From NCBI RefSeq assembly GCF_002251795.1, contig NZ_NOXU01000032.1, positions 124,001-188,000 of the forward strand: a stretch of DNA of 64,000 nucleotides, written 5' to 3'. Positions within the stretch are counted from its first letter, which is position 1. Each line of letters begins with the position of its first letter. The notes under the pieces were generated by a model, which saw only the letters and a list, made by a program, of their open reading frames with translations, searched no databases and was not told where the DNA came from. Shown one piece after another: positions 17,710 to 26,329 of this stretch. Source of the DNA: Niveispirillum lacus (GTDB taxonomy: Bacteria > Pseudomonadota > Alphaproteobacteria > Azospirillales > Azospirillaceae). The position numbers were made by a program, and so were the translations under genes.

Positions 17710-18465
17710 TTGCCGACCGATATAATAGGCCGCAACCCGGATTCCGTAAATTTCCCACCGTTTGAAACCGAAGACCTTAGGAGAAACCTGGAGCTTTTCC
17801 TTAACCGTACAGTCATTGACCCGATAACTGGAAAGAATGTTGTTCTTGGGAACTATAAGTGGGGTGTATACGCATTTTTTGATTACGACGGTGAGCCGAT
17901 TTATGTCGGTCAAACCAATGAGATGCTGAGAACCAGGATCAGGAGACATCTGACAAACCAGCGCACTGACGCTGTAGCTATGTCGGTACTTGATCCGTTT
18001 GAAGTCCACACGATCAATGTCTATCCACTTCCACAGTACCAGAATGTCGGGAAGGGCAATAAGGAGCAGTTCCAGGCGGCCAAGGCTCATCTCGATGGGC
18101 TTGAGCGGGCTATCTATGATGATTCGATCAACAGAAGCGAATTCAGGGCAATCCTGAACGAGAAGGACCCGCCACCATCGACCGTTGTGCTCGGCGCCCT
18201 ACCTGTTTGCTTCTCCGGGTGCATTGTGTCTGAAGAAGTTTACAGAATCAGATCTCACCCGGATTTTCGTATTGCTCGGCGGGCATACATCATCAGCCGC
18301 CTCGCCCAGGTTATATCCGAACGCAAGGTTCAGGGCGGTCTGCGCAGGACGCTTCTGACACAGGCCAAGAGGCTGCAGTGGCTCGCGGATCGGCGATTTA
18401 TGGCTCTGGGTGGAGCTTTCTCGGTCGAGACCGAGGCTGGTGGTGAAGAAGGTGATGTTGAATAG
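17710..18465 (+). CDS. GIY-YIG-type nuclease
   Basis: TTG start at 17710 is supported by GGAGG 8 bp upstream. Residues about 50-80 contain the signature WGVYAFFDYDGEPIYVGQTN followed by conserved arginines (LRTRIRRHL), the GIY-YIG catalytic fold. The remaining 170 residues are helical with basic segments, possibly DNA binding. It lies 80 bp after the cytosine methyltransferase on the same strand. The pairing C5 methylase plus GIY-YIG nuclease is known for the Eco29kI type II restriction system, so a similar system is plausible; a homing nuclease is the alternative. Confidence 0.75.
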   Translation: MPTDIIGRNPDSVNFPPFETEDLRRNLELFLNRTVIDPITGKNVVLGNYKWGVYAFFDYDGEPIYVGQTNEMLRTRIRRHLTNQRTDAVAMSVLDPFEVHTINVYPLPQYQNVGKGNKEQFQAAKAHLDGLERAIYDDSINRSEFRAILNEKDPPPSTVVLGALPVCFSGCIVSEEVYRIRSHPDFRIARRAYIISRLAQVISERKVQGGLRRTLLTQAKRLQWLADRRFMALGGAFSVETEAGGEEGDVE

Positions 18466-18515
18466 TGACTGCTAATATGAATAGAATTCCAGACTAAAAG
18501 AAGAAAGGTTCGGCT

Positions 18516-18983
18516 ATGCGCTATGGACTTTGCAGAGTTACCGGTGCCAAAGGCTTTGGTGTTTACGCTCATTGTCTTTTTAAAGAGAATGGAGATATTG
18601 ATAGAGTATTTGGGTACTCTATTTATAGCTCGGACAATATTTATGTTGGGAGTGCCGACACATTTGAGGGTGCGGTCGCAAAATTATTGAATCTATGTGA
18701 CATCTTCAAAGATTATGTTGAATCATTTATGACCCATGTGAAAGAGGATGTCGATCGCATATCAAATGAAGATTTTAGTGAACTAAAAGACCAAATAGTT
18801 GATGATGGCATAATTGGTATATCATTTGGGCTGATGGCTAGTATGTTTGAATTCTTCTGTATTCTAATCGGCGGCGGACGTACTTTTGATAGTGAGGCAT
18901 TCGAATGTATTTCGAAAAGCATAGAGTCAGCAAAATCAAAACTTGATGAATTAATGCCAAATAAGTCCGAATTAAAGGTCTAA
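18516..18983 (+). CDS. AT-rich accessory protein, 155 aa
   Basis: ATG 18516 follows AAAGG. The gene is much more AT-rich than everything around it, a sign of recent transfer. The N-terminal 50 residues look beta-rich (GFGVYAHCLFKENGDIDRVFGYSIYSSDNIYVGSA). The rest is acidic and helical, with a hydrophobic segment (IGISFGLMASMFEFFCILIGGG). It follows the methylase and nuclease on the same strand and could be a third member of that unit. It ends against a GC-rich hairpin (18990-19025) shared with the convergent gene. Function not recognised. Confidence 0.6.
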   Translation: MRYGLCRVTGAKGFGVYAHCLFKENGDIDRVFGYSIYSSDNIYVGSADTFEGAVAKLLNLCDIFKDYVESFMTHVKEDVDRISNEDFSELKDQIVDDGIIGISFGLMASMFEFFCILIGGGRTFDSEAFECISKSIESAKSKLDELMPNKSELKV

Positions 18984-18987
18984 TGCA

Positions 18988-19365
18988 CTATAGGGGCGGC
19001 CGGTCATCCTCCAGCCGCCCCCTATCAATCGCATCCAGCAAAATCCCGAGCCCGGCTCTCGCATGCGCCAGGTGCGACCTACCGCTCTCCGGATCCATGT
19101 CCTCGCCGTCGTACCATGCAGTCACATGCCGCAGCACGGCCTCATAATACACGCTCGCCTTTGGCCGCCGACCCTCCAGCCGCCAGTTAAAAGCCCCGTA
19201 TTTCCTGGCCCCAAGCTCAAAAGCCCAGGCTTCTTCCCGCATCGCCGCTGGCGGGATCAGCCTCAGTGGCGTTTTCTTGCTGCCGGCCTCAGCCTTCGGG
19301 TCGTACCCGCCGCCGGCCCCGCCATCCCCACCGCCAGTTGCCGGGCCCTGCTCAGCGGTCTTCAT
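18988..19365 (-). CDS. dATP/dGTP diphosphohydrolase-like protein (DUF5664 type)
   Basis: 125 aa, starting MKTAEQGPATGGG at 19365. The core LRLIPPAAMREEAWAFELGARKYGAFNWR and YYEAVLRHVTAWYDGEDMDPESGRSHLAHARAGLGILLDA matches the phage MazG-like/HD-style family called dATP/dGTP diphosphohydrolase, with conserved E, H and D residues. It would alter the purine dNTP pool during replication. Last gene of the long minus-strand operon; its start lies inside the preceding small ORF. Family assignment is from memory of the motif. Confidence 0.7.
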   Translation of the reverse strand: MKTAEQGPATGGGDGGAGGGYDPKAEAGSKKTPLRLIPPAAMREEAWAFELGARKYGAFNWRLEGRRPKASVYYEAVLRHVTAWYDGEDMDPESGRSHLAHARAGLGILLDAIDRGRLEDDRPPL

Positions 19366-19468
19366 GGCGCGGCTCCTGCTGCGGCGGGGTGAAGATGGCC
19401 GCCGCCTCCATGAAGAAGGAGGCGGCAATCTGGAGGAATATGATGGGCAGCAGGGCGGCCGGGAGCAT
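19352..19468 (-). CDS. Small hydrophobic protein, 38 aa, coupled to upstream gene
   Basis: ATG at 19466-19468 overlaps the stop of the metallophosphoesterase gene (TGATG), and the end overlaps the next gene start. The peptide begins MLPAALLPIIFLQIAASFF, a possible membrane helix, and ends polar. Coupling on both sides argues that it is real. It could be a small membrane protein (holin-sized is unlikely); function unknown. Confidence 0.45.
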   Translation of the reverse strand: MLPAALLPIIFLQIAASFFMEAAAIFTPPQQEPRHEDR

Positions 19469-20961
19469 CACTGGGCCTCCTGGACGGCCCAGCGGGGCGA
19501 CTGCGTGTCACCGAATGCCCTGCTGGCGGGCTGGTCGACAAAGATCTGGGTCTGGATCGTGGTGCCCCAGCGGGGGTGGTCAAAATGCAGAGACTGGCTT
19601 GGCGGATGCGGGGCAAAGCGCATAGCGCGGCTCCACTCGTCGGCGCCTTTCAAGCAATCGTTGACGGTAATATTCGGAAGGCACATGTAATTGTGATAGT
19701 GACCAAGCAAAAGATGGTCAAATGGAGACTTTGCAGCGGCATAAGCTGCCATCATCTTCTTGGCGCCGCGAATGATCGGACCGGCGGCCCCGATGATGCC
19801 GTCACCACCACCCACCCCCAGGGAATCGCCGTGTGTCAGCATGTAACGCTTGCCGAAGACGCTGAATGGGGCGTCGTTGCTGTCAGCGACTTGCCACGAA
19901 ACACCGGGAATTCCCTCGGTTTCGCGCTGTGCCAGGCGGTAGGAGATCCAGTCGGCGTTGGTCGCATTCCGCAGTTTTGCCATCGGTTTGTGGCTGGTGC
20001 GGCCGTGGTTCCCAGTGACGCAGACGATATGGATGTTTCCGAATGCCTTCGCCATTTCTTTTATGGCGGCAGAAATATTTGAGGATAGGTCGTAGATACT
20101 CTCCATGAGGGTCTGCTCGTTCGTCAGGGCAAGCTCATGATGTATATCGCCCGACACCATGTCGCCGCCCAGGCACAGGTAAAGGCCTGGGTACCGCGGA
20201 TTCACCATGTGACCGAACGCGAAGTCGATCGTGCGCTCGACCAACGTTTTCAGACGCTTATGTGCGATCTGTGGATTGTATTCGTTGTAGCCATCCATCT
20301 CTCGCAGAGAGACGGTTTCGCCCCAGTGCCAGTCCGACCAGATTGCGATCGGTATCCCAGGGGCGCCCGAAGTCGTTCCTTGCGGCTGAGCCCGCCATTC
20401 CGGTTGGCGTAGGTTGGTTTTCCCGATGACACCGAGAATATCCAACACACGCTCGTCACTCGCCTCGGCGCGATGCGCCCGGCGCAGTTCGGCCTTCAGC
20501 CGGTTCACCTCGTCTTCCAGACCTATGATCCGGCGGGATGCTGGTGAACCGTCGATCCGATAACGCTCCGGCTTCTGCGGCGCGATCTCTTCAACCACCT
20601 CGGCGGCGGCCGCCCGTTTGTCCAGAGCCAGCGGCCGGCCATCTTCCATGCCGCCATCAAGCCCATCATCCGCCGCCTTCGGCACCGGCGGCTCGGACAT
20701 TCTCACGCCGCCCAGGCCGCCCATCAGATCCTCGAAACTGACCGCCCGGCCTTCCTCTTCCACCGGCGCGGCGGAGGCCGGCTTGCCCGGCACCTTCTGC
20801 GCCGGCGAGGCGATGCCCAGCTTTTTGCACATGCGGTGCAGGCTGGACAGGGCCCAGCCCTGGCGGATGGCAGTGGCGCGGAAGGATCCGTTGCGGGCCA
20901 GCAGGCCCTGGATGTCGGCGGCGGATATGTCGGCGGGAATTGGCGTCGAAGAGGTGGTCAT
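19468..20961 (-). CDS. Calcineurin-like metallophosphoesterase
   Basis: 497 aa; AGGA precedes ATG 20961. Residues 1-60 look like a helix-turn-helix (IQGLLARNGSFRATAIRQGWALSSLHRMCKKLGI). The catalytic part begins near residue 200: SDWHWGE (metal-binding D and H), LGGDMVSG, CVTGNHGR (N and H), THGDSLG and LLGHYHN complete the two-metal phosphoesterase signature. Phages encode such enzymes near tail genes; substrate could be DNA ends, RNA or cyclic nucleotides. The coupled small ORF and dNTP hydrolase follow in the same operon. Confidence 0.85.
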   Translation of the reverse strand: MTTSSTPIPADISAADIQGLLARNGSFRATAIRQGWALSSLHRMCKKLGIASPAQKVPGKPASAAPVEEEGRAVSFEDLMGGLGGVRMSEPPVPKAADDGLDGGMEDGRPLALDKRAAAAEVVEEIAPQKPERYRIDGSPASRRIIGLEDEVNRLKAELRRAHRAEASDERVLDILGVIGKTNLRQPEWRAQPQGTTSGAPGIPIAIWSDWHWGETVSLREMDGYNEYNPQIAHKRLKTLVERTIDFAFGHMVNPRYPGLYLCLGGDMVSGDIHHELALTNEQTLMESIYDLSSNISAAIKEMAKAFGNIHIVCVTGNHGRTSHKPMAKLRNATNADWISYRLAQRETEGIPGVSWQVADSNDAPFSVFGKRYMLTHGDSLGVGGGDGIIGAAGPIIRGAKKMMAAYAAAKSPFDHLLLGHYHNYMCLPNITVNDCLKGADEWSRAMRFAPHPPSQSLHFDHPRWGTTIQTQIFVDQPASRAFGDTQSPRWAVQEAQ

Positions 20962-21053
20962 CGGGTGTCCTTTGTCTTGGCTGCCTGTCGCGGCGTGTGT
21001 GTCGGTTCGGGTTTCGGTTGGGCAGGAAAACGAAGGAAAACAACGGGTAGGTG

Positions 21054-21374
21054 TCAGGCGGCGACCTGGATTTCTTCGCCGCCGCGGAAGACGACATCAC
21101 CCACGAAATCGTACGGGTCGTCCGCGTCCTCGTCCGTTTCGACGGCTGCCACGCTCCATGCGCCGGCGGCACGGACGAGGGTCACGTACCAGCGGCCGCC
21201 ATCCACACCGCGCAGGGTCCTGATCAGCAAGGCATCGGTCAGGTCGGCAGCAGTGCGGCCAGCGGCAGCGATGGCCGCTTCGGCACGGGCTACGAGCGGA
21301 AACAGAATGGGGTCGGCGGCGACGGCTTCAGCGCCGCGGACTGCGATCTCAAAGGCTTCAATCTGTGCGGACAT
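21054..21374 (-). CDS. Small prophage protein, 106 aa
   Basis: Starts MSAQIEAFEIAVRGAEAVAADPILFPLVARAEAAI at 21374 with AGGAG at 21388-21384. Alanine-rich helical N-terminal half, then a beta-like part (GRWYVTLVRAAGAWSVAAVETDEDADDPYDFVGDVVF). Sits between tail genes and the metallophosphoesterase in the late operon. Not recognised. Confidence 0.55.
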   Translation of the reverse strand: MSAQIEAFEIAVRGAEAVAADPILFPLVARAEAAIAAAGRTAADLTDALLIRTLRGVDGGRWYVTLVRAAGAWSVAAVETDEDADDPYDFVGDVVFRGGEEIQVAA

Positions 21375-21722
21375 GCTTCTTCTCCTGCGGGGACGGGCTA
21401 CCCATCCCCGATTGCATCGGTTGGCCATTTGCTTATTCGTGCGGCTGGCTAGATCTTGTGTTCGCCGCGCTGTGTGACCACAACATGAATCCAATGCCGT
21501 GGTCACAGCAAGTAAATAATTTCAGAGAAAACATAGCCGTGCAGTCAATCTCCGCCGATTACTTCCCAAACTTTGCTTAAAGGAGAATTTGGTTTTCCAT
21601 GGAACTTTCCATTCATCGACCACCATTCTCCTTATGAAGTCCTTTAAGGAAAATGATGGAGAATCTGGCAAGGTATGACTGTGGCGCTAGAGGCGTATGC
21701 AGGTTAAGCATGGGTGGATGGG
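21375..21722. other. Intergenic region with palindromes, no gene seen
   Basis: AT-richer gap inside the late operon. A 9-bp stem (21473-21481 with 21499-21507, TGTGACCAC) has a 17-nt loop. Further left-to-right, GGAGAAT occurs in direct and inverted form near 21580, 21623 and 21660. No ORF with a convincing start is present. Confidence 0.4.
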
Positions 21723-23048
21723 TTAGCCGACCCAGAAGGACGCAGATGAGCCAGGCGAGCTGGGAAAAATATTGTGGAGCCGGCCGTCCAGGCTGAAAAC
21801 GCCTCGCAGCTGCGATCCAGTTGCGTGGAAAATTGCCATCACAATCGTGGAAACGCCTGTTGGATCCATATAGAAGCCGGTTCCCTGCGGTGAGAGATTG
21901 GCACCTGAGTATTCACCTGCGTTCGTAAGAATAGTGTACGTAGACCCGTTGGTAGATACAGCAAGCTGCACTACCTGTGTAGGATTGGGAGGCAAGGTCG
22001 CCGACGCATCATTTGTGCGATATACGATGTAGTATGTGCGACTTGCATCGCGAGGATCTGCTACTGGACCATACAGCGCGTGAACTCTTGCATTTAGTGT
22101 CGCGTTGGTCGGCACATCGGCAGTAAAAATTCCAGTCATGCCAGGCGCCGCAGGGCGGTAAACCGACCACGCATCACCAGGATCCGCGGGCACGGTTCCG
22201 TAATCCGTGATTTTCACGGACCCGATTTCACCGCCAGGCCCGCCAATCGACCACGTTCGCAGCCGGCCAGACCCTGCATATACATCGTCGAACATCGCTG
22301 CGCATCGCATAGAAATGATCCCGCCACTTCCGCCTGTGGCAAGAGCAAACGGCGGCATCGTATACGGACCGCCAAAATCATTGGCGACTACACTGGTTGA
22401 CCGAAACTGAAGTCTCGCAATGGCCAGACCACCTGCCCCGGTATAAAGGCCAGTTGCCGTTATTGTTGACCCGGAATAAGTAATCAGTCCAACGAGTGTT
22501 CCGTTATGCTGGCTCCAGCCCTGCCAATATTCCGGGTCGACCGTCGCGGTGAAGCCGATCGCCGGGAATTTTGCGGCGCTGAGTGGCCAAGCCAGGCGCG
22601 CGATGTCTGGAAAAGCGCCGGAATCCGCGATGGTTTCAGCCGATACCCTGTCGTATCTGGTCGCCGTCGCCGCATTTTGCCAGAACAGCGCGACGCCATA
22701 TCGCGAAGCCTGGCTGCGATACGCAATAAGAAGCGGACGGCCCAGGGCAGTCGCGCCGCCAAAGGCATACTGCATGTCGGTTATGACAGTGCCGCCGGCG
22801 GTTCGGAATTCCAGGCCAGCCACGCTGACCGGCACGGCGGTGAGCGTCCGCGCCGGGTCAGTGGTCGGCGTGGCGGGCGCGACGGTGTTGTGGTCAAAGG
22901 CAAGGCGGCCGGACTGGCTCGCCCTGGCGAAGCTGTGGCTCCAGGGCCAGGCTGTACCGGCGGCCGGCGGATAAAGGTGCCACCACCATGGCCGGCCGGC
23001 TTGATACCAGCCCGGCCGCGTCCCGATTGTGCGATGTGCAATAGGCAT
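21723..23048 (-). CDS. Probable tail fibre / receptor-binding protein
   Basis: 441 aa, Ser/Thr/Gly-rich and beta-rich without any membrane segment, at the end of the tail gene block where receptor-binding proteins usually sit. It begins MPIAHRTIGTRPGWYQAGRPWWWHLYPP. Sequence such as GGSGGIISMRCAAMFDDVYAGSGRLRTW and TYYIVYRTNDASATLPPNPTQVVQLAVSTNGSTYTIL resembles beta-sandwich domains. The start is 4 bp after the stop of the previous gene. Function inferred from position. Confidence 0.6.
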   Translation of the reverse strand: MPIAHRTIGTRPGWYQAGRPWWWHLYPPAAGTAWPWSHSFARASQSGRLAFDHNTVAPATPTTDPARTLTAVPVSVAGLEFRTAGGTVITDMQYAFGGATALGRPLLIAYRSQASRYGVALFWQNAATATRYDRVSAETIADSGAFPDIARLAWPLSAAKFPAIGFTATVDPEYWQGWSQHNGTLVGLITYSGSTITATGLYTGAGGLAIARLQFRSTSVVANDFGGPYTMPPFALATGGSGGIISMRCAAMFDDVYAGSGRLRTWSIGGPGGEIGSVKITDYGTVPADPGDAWSVYRPAAPGMTGIFTADVPTNATLNARVHALYGPVADPRDASRTYYIVYRTNDASATLPPNPTQVVQLAVSTNGSTYTILTNAGEYSGANLSPQGTGFYMDPTGVSTIVMAIFHATGSQLRGVFSLDGRLHNIFPSSPGSSASFWVG

Positions 23049-23052
23049 GATT

Positions 23053-23631
23053 TTAGTACCCCAGGCCGCCGACAAACGAAAACCAGCGGTTCAACCCCTC
23101 GACGTAAGTGCATGTTATTACGTCGATTTTCCCAGCGGTGGTTGAAAACTGGATTTGCGTCGCGTCGGCTGGCACGGCGCCCAGGCCGCCAGGCAGCGAC
23201 AACGTCTTGGCGCCGGACGCGCCGTGGACAATGAAAACAGTCAGACTCCATGCCCGGCGGCGGGGGGCGAGCCCGGCTGGAACTTGGGCGGCAGGAACAG
23301 CTGGACGCGAGGCGACAGACAGTGAGCCCGACAAGCCCGGTAGATTCCAAACGACGATTTGCCCGCGGGCCGGATCGGCGATCACAGAAGACCCGCTAAG
23401 CTCTTGAATTACTTCGCCATAATCCAGCAAGTCCATCTTTCCGAGGATCGTTAAATCTCTAATATCGTGGAGCGGATCGGCCCGCACGGCCCGGCCCGGC
23501 TCAGGTGGCCCTACGCCGGCAACGGCGGGCTGGCCACCCCCTGCCGGCGATGCGGGCACGGGCCGGCGGGACGCTGTGTCAGCTGGGCGGCGGGCTGTGG
23601 TGGCGATGAGTGAGGCGAGATCGGTGGACAT
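23053..23631 (-). CDS. Tail-tip or fibre-associated protein, 192 aa
   Basis: Starts MSTDLASLIATTARRP at 23631. A proline- and alanine-rich N-terminal linker is followed by a beta-rich C-terminal half (VIADPARGQIVVWNLPGLSGSLSVA, ATQIQFSTTAGKIDVITCTYVEGLNRWFSFVGGLGY). The ending resembles phage fibre segments built from short beta repeats. Between the tail-tip protein and the larger fibre candidate. Confidence 0.55.
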   Translation of the reverse strand: MSTDLASLIATTARRPADTASRRPVPASPAGGGQPAVAGVGPPEPGRAVRADPLHDIRDLTILGKMDLLDYGEVIQELSGSSVIADPARGQIVVWNLPGLSGSLSVASRPAVPAAQVPAGLAPRRRAWSLTVFIVHGASGAKTLSLPGGLGAVPADATQIQFSTTAGKIDVITCTYVEGLNRWFSFVGGLGY

Positions 23632-23656
23632 GTGGGCAGTCCCTTGGTGTTCTGGT

Positions 23657-25738
23657 TCAGGCCGTGCGGGCGAGGTTGATGCCGAGCGGCAGGCCGGCGA
23701 CGAGGCTGGGCAGATCGGCTTCGAGCAATATTTCGCCGGATTGCGGCTCAATGTTTTTCAGCGCGATACTGATGCTGATGGGATGGTCCCGCAGGTACGC
23801 CTCGGGGTCAGATGTCAGCGCCAGGCCGGTGTTCTGCGACCCGAGCGCGTTGGTAACGGTAACGTTTGTGATGCAGAAATCGTCCGGATCCGCGACAAGT
23901 GCGGCGGCATCAACAGGGCGCCAGGGGTAAACCCCGGATTCCGGAGTCTTGGTGCCGACATACGACATGACCGATGATGACAGACCCGCGGGTCCATCCG
24001 CGGTTTCGTTTTGCCAGCTTGTCGCCCCGGCAGTTTGCCAGCCCGTCAAAGACGCTTGCACGCCCGTACCGATCGCGACGCCGATCGTGACCTTCGCCGT
24101 CCGCTGACCATCCGCGTCCGCCGACAACGTGAGCTGTGTCACTTTTCCTCTGCATGTGCCCAGCCCTGGGATTCCAGAAAGGCGAACAGAGGACGACAGC
24201 GTCAGCGCGGCGGCGGCCTCGAAGGTGCATTCGAAGCTCACCGCGATCGCCCTGGCCGCCGCGGCCAGCTTCGCCCTGGCCCGCTGCATGGCGTTCTGGA
24301 CCAGGTTAAGGCCCAGGGTCGACAACCCGCCGCCGGCGAAGCATGCGCTGGCCGCGGCTCGCTGGCGAACCGAGGTTTTCCATGTCGTTTCGCCATCCGG
24401 CGACTGGTATTCCACGAGCTGCGAAGTCTCAAGCTCAGCATCAATGTAAGAGTTGGCCTTCAGGGCCAGCTTTTCTCTCTTGGCAGAAGAACCGGACGCC
24501 ACAAAAAGTGGCTGAATACCAGCGGTTACTGAGAATGAAACGACTTCCCGGCGCGGCTGCTCGTAGTTCGCCTCGATTTGCATTTGCCCAGTGAAAACGC
24601 CCACTTCGTAACTGATCTGCCGGTTCCGCGGCACGTCGGGTGTGGCCGGCCAGTCGGGCGAACGAATGTAGTCCACTTCTGGGTCGCCGGACGGGTAGTC
24701 CAGCGCCGACACCGTGGCGGCGGACGACACAGTTGTACCCACTTTTCGCAGTGCGGCATATTTCACGGAGTAGCCGGACGACGAACCTGACACAGCCCCG
24801 GTCCAGGCGCTTTCAAGGTCGTCCTGGGTTATCGTGGATATCGTGGTCGTCGGAACTCCGCCGTTTGCAGCCGCGAAAATCTTCGGTGCCGCATCGAACT
24901 GCGTCGCAACCCGCTGCGACCAGCCCACATCCAACTCGACATCAATTTGTGTCACAGGCGGTTCAGTCACCTCAACGCTTACATTCCACACATCCGAAGC
25001 TGTTAAAGTGGTGAACCCACTGCCCGCGAAAATGTGGCTCAGCGTCGGTGAACCCCCGACGCGCGGCCAATGGACCACCAAAGGGATCGCGGCCAGTGCC
25101 ACGGCTGGATCCGCCGGGTCGTAATCTTCCGGCAGCAAAAGTGGTTCGAACTGGGGGCGGCGCGGCCTGGAGATCGACACCGCAAGGTTCGCCGGCGTCC
25201 AGCCAACTGGGATTTCGATGACGGTCAGGATTCCGGCAGCGAAATCAACGCGATAGTGCGTGTTTTCGATCCAGAGCGGGTCGACCACATCGGCGGACGC
25301 GAGCTGCGTGAAGCCAAGGTTGAGCTTCGCACCGGCCAGAATCCCAGATTGTGGGAGTGAAGCCGTCGATACAAGGCCGTTTAAAGAGCCGAACAGCGCC
25401 AGAAGGGCCCCGCGGTCATCAAAGGGCCTAGAAACGCATTCTATAGCAACGCTTTCCTGACCAACCAGGCCGACCGGGAATGCGGTCAGCGAACCGGCGA
25501 ACAGCAGCGTTGGGCTCGCGCCGGCGGTCAACTCGCAGGAAATGAAGGCCCGACGCTTCCTGCCTGGCGCAAGAAGGCCAATCCCAGGATTCCGGATCTC
25601 GACAGATGCCGTTGCGAACTCACCCTCGCCGTGGGAAATCGTCAATGCAAAGACTTCCTCGTCCTCGCGGGCGTGAGTAGCAACCGAGAAAACTTCCGCA
25701 TCGTCAACCCACGCGAAATAAATCTTCCCAGACGACAT
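23657..25738 (-). CDS. Large tail-tip (hub-like) protein, 693 aa
   Basis: MSSGKIYFAWVDDAEVFSVATHAREDEEVFALTISHGEGEFATASVEIRNP at the start has the look of phage tail hub proteins, which bind the end of the tape measure and tail tube. No enzymatic motif is evident. GAGG lies just before ATG 25738. It overlaps nothing and follows the 179-aa tail protein after 2 bp, so it is cotranscribed. Assignment rests on position, size and beta-rich composition. Confidence 0.65.
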   Translation of the reverse strand: MSSGKIYFAWVDDAEVFSVATHAREDEEVFALTISHGEGEFATASVEIRNPGIGLLAPGRKRRAFISCELTAGASPTLLFAGSLTAFPVGLVGQESVAIECVSRPFDDRGALLALFGSLNGLVSTASLPQSGILAGAKLNLGFTQLASADVVDPLWIENTHYRVDFAAGILTVIEIPVGWTPANLAVSISRPRRPQFEPLLLPEDYDPADPAVALAAIPLVVHWPRVGGSPTLSHIFAGSGFTTLTASDVWNVSVEVTEPPVTQIDVELDVGWSQRVATQFDAAPKIFAAANGGVPTTTISTITQDDLESAWTGAVSGSSSGYSVKYAALRKVGTTVSSAATVSALDYPSGDPEVDYIRSPDWPATPDVPRNRQISYEVGVFTGQMQIEANYEQPRREVVSFSVTAGIQPLFVASGSSAKREKLALKANSYIDAELETSQLVEYQSPDGETTWKTSVRQRAAASACFAGGGLSTLGLNLVQNAMQRARAKLAAAARAIAVSFECTFEAAAALTLSSSVRLSGIPGLGTCRGKVTQLTLSADADGQRTAKVTIGVAIGTGVQASLTGWQTAGATSWQNETADGPAGLSSSVMSYVGTKTPESGVYPWRPVDAAALVADPDDFCITNVTVTNALGSQNTGLALTSDPEAYLRDHPISISIALKNIEPQSGEILLEADLPSLVAGLPLGINLARTA

Positions 25739-25740
25739 AA

Positions 25741-26280
25741 TCAAACCTCTTCGAGTTCAACGCCCCAGCTTGCAGACCGGCCCCAATCATTTTCCGACCT
25801 GGACCAGGATGCGACCAGACACTGAACAATGGGCCGATATGTCACGTAAGCGACTGCTTCCGGAAAAGTAACACTCCACGGGGCGCTTGTCGAACTTGTG
25901 GATGGCGAAATTTCGACTCCGTCGACAGTCACGCCCCTGACTGACCCCGCCACCGGCTGCCGGGCCAACACCGCCTGCGTCGGCGTGCCCGGCGTCGGCA
26001 GTTGCTCCACAGGATCCGGCATATGCACAGTGACCGGCATGCCGCGCCACAAACCCACCAGCGTCGGAACCCGCCCACCGCTATGCGCTAGCGAGATTTT
26101 GACCTTGCGGAACAATGGGTTGGACAGGTTCTTGAGCGTGCCGTTGACCGTCCTCCGGAGTTCGCCGGCATCGATCGGCGACACGTCCACGTCAATGCCG
26201 CGGGCAGAACGGACCGGGAACACGACTTCCCCTATTTCCGAGGAAATAATCCGCAGATAGGTATCTGGAGCATCGGTCAT
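25741..26280 (-). CDS. Tail assembly protein, 179 aa
   Basis: Lies directly after the tape measure gene. It begins MTDAPDTYLRIISSEIGEVVFPVRSARGIDVDVSPIDAGELRRTVNGTL. The pattern IDxxGELRRTVNGTL is typical of small beta-barrel tail proteins such as distal-tail components. Length fits. No membrane segment or catalytic residue is seen. Confidence 0.6.
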   Translation of the reverse strand: MTDAPDTYLRIISSEIGEVVFPVRSARGIDVDVSPIDAGELRRTVNGTLKNLSNPLFRKVKISLAHSGGRVPTLVGLWRGMPVTVHMPDPVEQLPTPGTPTQAVLARQPVAGSVRGVTVDGVEISPSTSSTSAPWSVTFPEAVAYVTYRPIVQCLVASWSRSENDWGRSASWGVELEEV

Positions 26281-26329
26281 TTCGTTGTTTTCCTATTCTG
26301 ATTGTCGTCCTACGGCCTTGCGGGAGGGG

